DNA of 64,000 nucleotides from Larimichthys crocea (Eukaryota > Chordata > Actinopteri > Sciaenidae): the NCBI RefSeq assembly GCF_000972845.2, contig NC_040027.1:9271158-9335157 (forward strand), given 5' to 3'. The position numbers and the translations under genes were made by a program. Numbering within the stretch: the stretch's first letter is position 1; each line of letters starts with the position of its first letter. Shown in pieces: positions 10,995-20,115 of this stretch. The notes beneath the pieces were generated by a model. It had not been told where the DNA came from. It searched no databases and saw nothing but the letters and a program-made list of their open reading frames with translations.

Positions 10995-13900
10995 TTACTT
11001 GGCCTCCTGGGCTTTTTTGGCGCTCTGTTTCTCCTTCGCCTGATGAGAAAAAAAACACAACAACCCGGAGACGTTTTCATTAGTGTCCAGAAAATTCCAA
11101 GAAATTAGTTCAGAAAACTGTCTTGATGACTCTAATCACAAAATATAACTTGTACTCTGCGGACGTTTCAGTTTTAATTAGCGTAGCTCATTAAAACAAG
11201 AAGAACTTATTAATGAACTCATGGCATGTTTGTCAGACATCACGTCTGCCCTCTAGTGGGCAGAATAAACACTGAAGCATAGGGGTGCGGTCCAATAGTC
11301 TGTTTTGCTCAGGAAGGGTCCTAACCGAGTGAAATGACCCGGAAGTCTTAATGTAGCCGCCGTGATCAGAGCTGTTAGAATTGTTATGGAAAGGAGCTTC
11401 AATGCTTCCTTTATTATCTCCTTTAGCAAAGGATACACAGGACCATCCTTTACAAAAGGAAAGGACAGTATCTAGGAAGTCTCAGATGAAGCGTTTTGTA
11501 GTTTATCTTCTGAACTTTGTAATTTTACCACAGATCACGTCATGACGTAGTCTAGTGTGATTCTCGTGTCGTCTTCTCCTAACTCCTTATAACCTGTCCT
11601 TCACATCCTTCCTTGACCTCGTGACACTGAGGTCAAGGAAAAGTGCTTAAGACTCTTCGACCGCACCCCTGATTTTCTAGACATCACTGCAGTGATCATT
11701 TAATTTCCTTCAGAAACTACTGGAAGACATCTCATTAAAAAAAATGACATTTTGAATCATCTCTCCGACACACAGAGTAAATGCTGTGGAAAGAAAAGAG
11801 AAAAAGAAAAAGAGGAATACCTTCTCCACCAAAGGTATTAACTGCTGGCACTCTGCCAGCGTCTTCAGTAGCTCCATGATGAAGGGAAGGTAGTTGTGCT
11901 TTCGTCGGATGTTTTCGATCTAAGAGACAACATAAACATAAATCCAGCGAGTGAGCGGAAAACTGAGCTCGACCGATGTCTCCGAAAGGAAATGATGAAC
12001 GCGAGCCTCTGCGGTTAGAGCACACGCTGAGCTCGTGGTAAACACAGCCTCGGTGTAAACTGTTATTCAGAGTTGCACGACGAGTAGCTCCGACCGACGT
12101 GCTCAAGTCGGCGTGACGGCACACTGTGCTCATCACAGAACATATTACTGCCAGGGCTACAATAAATGTGAAAGTTTCTTTATTTCAGAAGTAAAATTGA
12201 CTGGTTTATTTTCAGGAATAAAAACATTTCCAAAAAAGCAGTGGGAAACTTTCTTTAATGAACAGACTCCATCACGCTGTCAGACCGTCCCCGTTAACAC
12301 AGGTGCCGCCTCGTCCGCGTGCAGAACAGTTTAGTGACCACGACTAAAGGCCGACTAACGCGGAACGAAGCTGAACGTTTTGTAAAAACTATTTTAGAAA
12401 CGATTACATCTTTTTCCAACACATTCGGACTTCAAACTTTACGCAGTTATCGGAAACGTTTGGATCACATCCTCCGTCAGCTGCGTGGTGAGTCGGTGAC
12501 ACAGCTAACTTAAAAATAAACCTGACGGTCAAGGAGGTAGTAACTAAATCTGTCCGTGGAAAAATCTGCACATATCTTAGTCACAGGATTGAGCAACAAG
12601 GGCAGTTTTGTTTTGTTCGTATGTGTGAGATCTCTAGAGAGCTTTAACGTTACTGTCTCTGCTGCAGGTCGCTACGAAGGGTCAGACTACTTGCTGGAGT
12701 AGTAAACTGGATTCCATTAAATACCGACATGACTGATTGTTTTCCAGGTATTAGTCAGAACACACTTGATGTATTTCCATGGAAACGAAGAGCCAGAAAC
12801 GAGATCATTCTTTACTTTGATTACATTATTATTGTTTTCATATCACGGCAAACGTTACATAAAAAGGCAGCACCGTTGCTGTCGAGCAGAAACTCACCTT
12901 ATATCTTTTAAGTTTCTGATTTTCCTCTTCGATAAGGAGCTGGTACTTGGCGATCTCTGATTGGATGGAGCTAAGAAACGTGCTGCTCTGGTCTGTGTCC
13001 ATTGGTTCATCCTGCGAACAGAAGGGGGCAAAAAAATAAGTTTCGATATGACGAGGATGCATCTCAAGCAACTGAACAAGAGTGATTTAACCACTGGTCA
13101 AGGTTTTATACAAAGTGCGATGACGAGTACATAATGTATAAGTTTCATTAATAATAAGTGAATAAGGCTCAACTCCTTAAATATGTCTGCATGAGGGTAA
13201 TCACTGTGGACCTGAAGCCAAACTGTATTTATTCATGAGTGAAGTTGAACCTTGTGTTTGCTGACCTCCAGTGGTTGAATGCTTCACCTTGCTGCAATAA
13301 TACAGATGTGGTGATCAGTACATTGTTTGCTTTGCTGCACCTGTAACCAACCACACCCAACAGTGGTATTTACTCCACTAGGTGTGGCATCGTCAGGTAA
13401 AACGGACAGTCAGTGAAAAGATTTTCAGCTTCAGGTCAAGTAACTATTTGATCCTTCTATTAAACATGTTTTCATAAAGGTGGGCTGTGTATGCAGCAGG
13501 AAAACGCTACGCGACGCCCATCACTCTCCTTCTCTGCTGCAGGAACCCTCATCACGCCTTCATCACCTTCACAATCGCCTACAACAACAGTATCCTCTAC
13601 AGAACACCACCCAAAATTTAAACTCTAGTAGATCTAAAACTGCTCGCCCACGTCACCCCAGTCCTCCAGGACCTCCACCGGCTCCCCGTTTCACGGCGCA
13701 TTCAGTTCAAACTCCTCCTCCTCCTCTTGCACACAAAGCCCTCCATAACCAGGCCACTTCCTACCTCGCTGACCTACTCCATCGCCACAATCTGTCCCGT
13801 AGCCTCCGTTCATGTGATCCATGACTGTACCGACCTTCCAACACTCAAATCTCTGACAAAAACACATCTTTTTAAAATAGCTTTTAATGTTTAGCTCAGT

Positions 13901-16900
13901 CTGATGTGTTGTTGGTGTGCAGTTTTATGTTGCTTCGATGTGTTTGAGTATCCAGAAAAGCTCTTAGAAACATCACACATCTAAATATCCAGCCTCTGGA
14001 CTGTGTTCACCTTCATGACGTCACATCTGTAACACTAAAAGCTGCTGATAGACAGGTCTCCTGTTTCAAAACATTGCAGGATCTTGATGATTCATAGCAG
14101 GGCTGTCCCTAAAATACACCACACTGTTCGTCTGCTGGAGCGTAACGTGGTTATGATCTCGCGTTTGGAAGCTGACATTTCACATATGTAGCCTCACAGG
14201 GAGAAAGTAAAAAGATACATTATTCTTTGTCATGTGTGCAATGGATTTTTTTAGGCTGCCACTCACCTCAGTGAGCTGAGTCTGGAGCTCTGCAATTTTT
14301 CTCTCATATATCATCTTTCTGTCTGACACAATGGCCATTAAGTTGAATCGGATCTCTCCTTCGCTGTACCTGCAGAGAGAAACAATACAGTTTTACACGG
14401 GTGCAGAATGAGACACTGTCAAGAAAATAAAGATAGTACAGTATTCGCTACATACAGAGAGAATACTCTTCACGTACGAAGACACTCACTTCTGTATTCT
14501 TTTCTCTATCACCGGGCGGACTGCGCTGATCCAGTCATCCTGGTTGCACGCACCTGGTGAAAAATACGAGACGGGTATAAATAAAACTGTAGATGTTCAT
14601 ATGTGCGGTTACTACAAGCACTGTACATCATCATAAAAAAAACTGTTTTAGGAGAAATGGAGCCATTGCCAACGAGACAGAAATCACACTGACTGACCTT
14701 AAACATGAAGCAATAACAAAATGACATTTTTTTCTGCTTACCCAGGTCAATTGGTCCTTCCCGAAGTCCGTCCAACTCGTATAGCCGACCGTTTACGGGG
14801 ACGTAGCTCACAAAGTGAAAGGCGTCCTCGTCCTTTGCTGACGACTTTGCATCAAATTCAAACATTTGCTGTCTGCAAATAAAAAAAAACAATGCACAGA
14901 ATCTGAGATAATTATCATGCAACCAACAAATAATGATGTATGTGTTCTGTTTATTCTCCTGGAGCAGGAAAGTAGGACTGCATACACTTATGCTAATAAA
15001 CAAATGTGATGTACATCTGTGTCCTTAATAATGATGAAACACTTTTATTTCTCATTTATTCAAAGGAGCAGTGTGGGATTTAGTGGCATCTAGTGGGTTA
15101 GTTTCTAATTGCAAACCTGTCGCCTCACCCTCTCCTTCCCAGTGTGAAGGAGAAACTACGGCGGCCACGAAACATGTTTAGTTTCTACTGTAGAAAGAGA
15201 ACTTGTGGCGTCTGTGGATATAATTTCATTCTAAATGTTACGCCGGCCGTCGTCTCGCCCTGCAACATCACTGTGTGTGCTGTCTCATGTATGCCAATTC
15301 AGGTGTGTGATCACCGGGCCCCCTGATTGGTCCCCAGCTGACGAGGCGTGGCCCTGATGGCGCTGTTTCCTGGAGGCCCGGAGAAGTCCAGGAATGGATT
15401 CTAGTTTTTAGATGATTATACACTAATGAAATCAGAGCTTTGCATGTTAGATTCTATTTCTGTCCCTTAAATCTGACACACTAGAAATTATTTTTGGGAG
15501 TTACCAACAATTGGACCGACCTCACACACGCACCTGTCTCACAAAAAGCAGACTCTTGTATTAGCAACAAACGAGTTCGTCCGAGGAGCTAAAAATAACA
15601 CGGAGCCAATCAAACTGAGCCTCTCCAGCTGGATGCGATACGAGCGGGAGCTTACCTGGCAAAGCCGTTGTGAACTTGCCGGATGACTTCGGAGTTGCTG
15701 AGAGCCAAACCTTTCATCTGAGGAGAGCGGGAGATGCAGGATTAGAACGCTGACTGTAAAACCGCTGAACTTAAACATGCAGCAGTGTTATGACGGGCTG
15801 CACGGGAGGCGTGATATGTTCATGCATCAAATTAGTGTTTCAATTTCAGTAACATTAAAGAGTACTAATTAAAATAAATGACTCATTTGTTGCTTCGCCA
15901 TCATCTCATCAATATACTGATTCTTGTGTGCAGCCGTTCACGGCCTGCTTGTTTTCACCATTTAATTAGTTGCTGCCATAAACTCATTAAAACAAATAGA
16001 CAAAAATACAACAAAGTAGTTTGACTAGGCGGAGGAAGTCTCTGGATTTTTGAATTTTTCAAAACCAAAGCAGAAACTGAGCATCATAAATCAGTTCCGC
16101 CCGGTTTCTCTGAATATTTGTGGGACAGACAGACTGAGTCATCATGGTTCTGAAGGTAAGAGGATAAAACTGTCAGAGAAAATCACTAGATGGAGTCGGG
16201 CAGTAAATTACTGCTCCCAAAGGGAAAGCAGTTTTAACATTATTTTTAGAAAGAGTCATGAATTATGTATTTCTCATTGAGTGCTGATGTCACGTAAGTT
16301 AAAAGGGAAGGTTCAGAGTCTCTCCTACATGAAAACTAACACAAACTATATGATGAAACGCATCGACATTCAAATCCCGAGCACAAACAAAACAAAAAAA
16401 TACCGTGGACGTACAGCAGCGTCGAAACTCTGCGAGAACTCTCTGAACTCCGTCAGCGTGTCGCCGAGCAACATGTCAGAATGGGAGCAGTTGAGCAGAA
16501 CGCTGACGATTGCCTGGGTGGCACAGGCGTTGTTAATGACCTGAAAACACACAGATAAAAAAATACAAATTAATAAAGTGAAGAGATTAAAAGAAAAGAA
16601 ACATTAGATCGATGCATGACGTGTTTATAAAATAAAGTTTCAAATATAAGAGCAGCACGTTAATACTCCTTAAGATCTTGCAGAGTCTTTGATGTGGGCT
16701 TAGTGTCAAAGACCCGGCCAATTTCTCAGTGCAGTTACCCTCTGATGCACCTTTTTATTCTTTCTATATGGGCGGCAGTAGCTCAGTGCATACAGACTTG
16801 GCTTGGGTGGCTGGTTCAAGTCCAGCATGGAACAAAGTATGGTGGTGGACTGGTAGCTGGAGAGGTGCCCGATCACCTCCTGGGCACTGCAGAGGCACCG

Positions 16901-19156
16901 AACCCCCGCACAACCCCTCACAGGGCACTGCCCATCACTCCACCACCTTCTCTCCACATTTGCACGTGTACATAAACATATGTGTGTGTATGTATTTCGG
17001 GTTAAAATGCATGTAAGACTGAGTGATCCCTAAAGGGATTAATAAAAGTTAGAAGAAGAAGATATACTTTATTAATCCCCTCAACAGGGAAATTCTTTTT
17101 TTTACTCAATTTTTTAAATTACATGCATTTTGGGGAGCGGTTGCAGGGGGTTCGGTGCCTTGCTCAAGGGCACCTCTCCAGCTACCAGTCCACCTTCCAT
17201 GTTTTCGGTCCATGCTGGACTTGAACCAGCCACCCTCCGGTTCCCAAGCCCAGTCTCTATGGACTGAGCTACTGCCGCCCAAATATCTTCTTCTTCTTCT
17301 TCTTATTGGAGATATGCATAAGTCAGCAGCTATTACTCTGTGTCAGATTCATGAGATGCACCTCAACTCAACCTTTATTTATAAAACAACTGAGGTTGAC
17401 CAGGTTAATACATATAACACACATCATGCCATAATTAGAAAAGGTTAAGATAAATGCTAAGATATTTAAACTTGGTTAAAAGCCAGGGAGACAGTGTGTT
17501 TTTAGGGAGGATTTAAAAACCTCAATCCAGCAGATGGCATGGGATGTGCCATGGCAAGTTATTCCAGAGCCTAGGGGCCGCCGCCACAAAGGCTCGGTCA
17601 CCTTTGGTTTTTAGTTTTATTTTAGGGGCGACGAGTAGCAGCTGACTAGAGGATCTCAGAGTTCAGGAGGAGCTCGGTCAAATACTCGGGGGGCTGAGCC
17701 ATTACGAGCTTTAAAAACAAACAGTAAAAAGGTGCAGGCTGAGCCATTACGAGCTTTAAAAACAAACAGTAAAAAGGTGCAGGAGCGAGCGGTCCAGGCC
17801 AAAGTAAAGCGAGTTGCAGTAATCCAATCTCGTATTAATAAAAGCATGGATTACAGTTTCCAGATCTTTATGTGGCAGGTATCTTTTTACTTTTGATAAA
17901 AGCACCTGGTCAGATACAGCCTACGTGTTTCTCTTTAAACATGTTTACCTGTTTAGCAAAGAAGATGTGGTCCAGCCTTGAATCCTGAACGATCGACCCT
18001 GCTGGCTCCTCACCTGGCTGCCACTTGAAGAGGAAGATCAGCCCGTGGACTGGTCTGGAACAGAACAGATGCATTTAAAAACACATCTCTTCTTTTCTGA
18101 TGTGTGTAATGTTAATGAACCTACTTCAAGTTGTCAAAGTTCTCCGGCTCCATGCTCCAGATCTCTTCAACCTGGGCGCCTTTGCAACCTAAGATAAGAT
18201 AAGATACAGATAATACTTTATTTATCCCACAACGGGGAAATTCACGTGTTAACAGCAGCAAAAAATAAAATCAAGGAGGGAAACATATTTCAGGGTTCCC
18301 ACACCTTTTTCATGAACAAATTCAAGCACTTTTCAAGCACCTTCAAGCACCAGTTTTTCCATTTTTCCAGCACCTTTAAATAGGTAGCCTACTAGTTGTG
18401 TTTGCCATGATGGTCATGGGAAGCGCAGCGGTGCCACTGTATGGCACAATAATAATATGGGTCTAATTAGCATTATTTCATATGGTGGTAGATTGACTGT
18501 TTAGATTTTTAACTAATTGTGAATTGGCTTGTATTTGTCAGCTTGTGAGCGGTGTATTGTGTAATAACAGTGACAAATGGACATCACACAAATTTCAAGC
18601 ATTTTCACAACCTTGAAAACACTGAATTGAAATTCAAGCATTTTCAAGGAATTCAAGCACCCGTGGGAACCCTGATATTTACAAAAAGTACTAAAGTAGA
18701 ATGTGCAGATTTAAGAATGTGCAGACCAAACCTGGAAACATTGATGATCCGGCTGCAGAGATCAACAACAACAACAACAACAACAACAACAAACCGAGCT
18801 TCACGTCACGCGCCGTTGTTTTGAACGCTGACTAATGCTAGGCTAGTTAGCTTTAATTAACTCATCTGGCTAATTATTATTATCATCACACCTTCATGTT
18901 GGAGAGCGGCGTCACTGCCGAGAGTCCACATGCTCTAAAATATAATATTAATATGAATAAAATAACATTTCCCTTCTCGCATTATTTAAAAAAAAGTGAC
19001 CGTTAGCTTTCTAACGGCTAGTTAGCATTAGCACCGTTACATTGAATGAGCTAGCACCGGGAGCTAACGGGCTCACTCACCGAAACCTTTGATGAGCTCC
19101 GTGAACACTCCGGGGTCACTCTCCATCAGGCACCACTCTCCCGCGCTGCCGGCCAT
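10995..19156 (-). CDS. uchl5: Ubiquitin C-terminal hydrolase L5 (UCH37), 11 coding exons, 329 aa
   Basis: Cysteine deubiquitinase that trims ubiquitin chains at the 19S proteasome, where it binds RPN13/ADRM1; it also joins the INO80 complex. Coding exons in transcription order: 19081-19156, 18125-18188, 17949-18054, 16415-16540, 15656-15717, 14742-14872, 14490-14553, 14267-14369, 12898-13011, 11821-11919, 10995-11039. All splice sites are GT-AG, phases agree, and they total 990 nt, giving 329 aa, the length of the human protein. The UCH domain carries oxyanion Gln82, nucleophile Cys88 (NNACATQ), His164 (AFHFVSYVP) and Asp179 (YELDGL). The C-terminal half has the helical ULD region ([23 protein letters not shown]) and ends in a lysine-rich KEKE-type tail ([14 protein letters not shown]). 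The start [18 protein letters not shown] has A at -3 and G at +4. It lies between rgs2 (convergent) and glrx2 (same strand). No lesion was seen. Confidence 0.96.
13480..13885 (+). mobile_element. LINE ORF2 C-terminal fragment in uchl5 intron 8
   Basis: The plus strand reads as the end of a fish L2-like ORF2: [20 protein letters not shown], then KLLLLL, then a threonine/proline-rich stretch and [14 protein letters not shown] before a stop. The order of words (cross-strand CCAGGACCTCCACCGGCTCC, then CATTCAGTTCAAACTCC) matches the commonly found 3' coding end. It is broken by frame changes and antisense to uchl5. Confidence 0.7.
15063..15487 (+). mobile_element. MITE family R1 copy in uchl5 intron 5
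   Basis: Starts with GGAGCAGTGTGGGATTTAGT and ends with CTTAAATCTGACACACTAG, which are imperfect inverted repeats. Internal words (GTGAAGGAGAAACTACGG, TGATTATACACTAATGA) recur in the copies at 20835, 44105 and 56465. It is a non-autonomous element; the superfamily is not determined. Confidence 0.55.
16770..17060 (+). mobile_element. tRNA-derived SINE, sense copy of an inverted pair
   Basis: Begins GGGCGGCAGTAGCTCAG with an A-box-like word and has a perfect B-box (GGTTCAAGTCC). A unique body (GGACTGGTAGCTGGAGAGGT) leads to an AGGGATTAATAAAAG tail. It lies in uchl5 intron 3 and is antisense to that gene. The short open frames across it are accidental. Confidence 0.8.
17061..17280 (-). mobile_element. 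tRNA-derived SINE, antisense copy of the inverted pair
   Basis: The reverse complement of this block repeats the neighbouring SINE in order: GGGCGGCAGTAGCTCAGTCC, the GGTTCAAGTCC B-box, GGACTGGTAGCTGGAGAGGT, and a GGGATTAATAAAG tail. The two copies sit tail to tail with almost no spacer, making a long inverted repeat within uchl5 intron 3. Confidence 0.8.
17355..17860 (-). repeat. Unclassified teleost repeat with internal 45-bp duplication
   Basis: Reads like a dispersed fish element: CAACCTTTATTTATAAAAC, GGCTCGGTCACC, GCGAGTTGCAGTAATCCA, TCGTATTAATAAAAGCATGG. Inside, a 45-bp unit beginning GCTGAGCCATTACGAGC is duplicated in tandem at about 17692-17782. It lies in uchl5 intron 3. Confidence 0.5.
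18291..18674. mobile_element. MITE with CAGGGTTCCCAC terminal inverted repeats
   Basis: Left end CAGGGTTCCCAC and right end GTGGGAACCCTG are perfect inverted repeats, flanked on both sides by the direct repeat ATATTT. The interior is full of TTCAAGCA words in both orientations. It is 384 bp long and non-coding, in uchl5 intron 1. The termini fit a hAT-like class, though only 6 bp of the flank match rather than 8. Confidence 0.75.
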
Positions 19157-19330
19157 GCTTCACCGTTTACGTTTAGTTTAAAAAAAAACCCGGTAACGGA
19201 GGTGCTAACGTCTCAGCTCAGCCGCTGCTAGTCGAGAAGCTAATTTCACTCCGGAGTGACGTCACCAGCGTGATGCAGCAGCGGCGGGTATGTGAGGGTG
19301 CGCTCGTTTTAGCGCAGAGCGAGAAAGGCG
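19157..19330 (-). promoter_or_regulatory. uchl5: uchl5 CpG-rich promoter with consensus CRE
   Basis: The DNA upstream of the uchl5 ATG is rich in CpG and GC compared with its flanks and has no TATA box, as for a housekeeping gene. A full palindromic CRE/ATF site (TGACGTCA) sits at 19257-19264, about 100 bp before the ATG and so probably near the transcription start. The start point itself cannot be read from sequence. Confidence 0.6.
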
Positions 19331-19539
19331 GGCATAAGTCGGACCAAACAAAACGTGACTCCAAACATCAAACATGAATTATAAACACGTTTCTATGTTT
19401 GCTAATTAAAAACTAATTATGAAAAACACACCGCTGAATGCAGATTTCTTGTGAAATTATATCAATACCCGCCCACCTGCGAGGAGAAGAGTACAAAATG
19501 AAGCGCTCTTCGGTAAAAGATACAATAAAGGCAGGTGGT

Positions 19540-20115
19540 GAGACTTTCATTCATATTTATTAACCATAAATAAACATTCAAGGCATTGAGAAAACATTAA
19601 AGAGCGGTTATGACTTAATGCACAGGCAAATAAAAGTTTATGTTCTTAACACCAACCGGCGTCAGGATTCATTTTACACTTTAATAAACCGACTATCTGC
19701 ATAAAAATCAAAGAAACTCAGACAAACAGCTACTGCTGCAAAAATCTCACACACAGTCACATAAAAAAAAAATGCTTCAACAAGTTAAAAACATAACTAA
19801 CATTTCCGGATATGATGCAACATCAAAATACTAAAATGTAAAACAAAATGATCTAAAATGAGTCGATAACCGCATGATGTTCACTGTCCATGCAGAAGAC
19901 ACACATGAAGCAGTTCCACTATTCACAGGTTGGCAGCTTTAATAATGATACTGTACATCCCTGGATGGAAGAAAAAAAAAGGACACAGCCTATCGTCAAG
20001 TAACCCAGACGCTTTGATGAATAAATAACATGTTCAAACAATGTATAACTTGTAGCACAAGATCAAGCGTGCATTTCATAAATACAGGATTGAAAAAGAC
20101 TACAAGAACCGCTAG
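19540..20115 (-). other. glrx2: glrx2 3' UTR with poly(A) signal
   Basis: About 570 nt of AT-rich sequence follow the glrx2 stop codon, with AATAAA on the minus strand at 19556-19561. Transcription should end near 19540, only about 280 bp upstream of the uchl5 CRE and promoter, so the two same-strand genes are tightly packed. Confidence 0.55.

Noticed and set aside
12838..13094. Two overlapping minus-strand frames of 66-77 codons
   Set aside because: One is uchl5 exon 9 read through into its introns; the other is an out-of-frame shadow of the same exon.
14509..15003. 164-codon minus-strand frame as a separate gene
   Set aside because: It is uchl5 exons 6 and 7 read through the short intron between them and the flanking intron.
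16770..16842. Functional tRNA gene
   Set aside because: Has A- and B-box words but no complete cloverleaf, and it continues into a SINE body and tail shared with the antisense copy.
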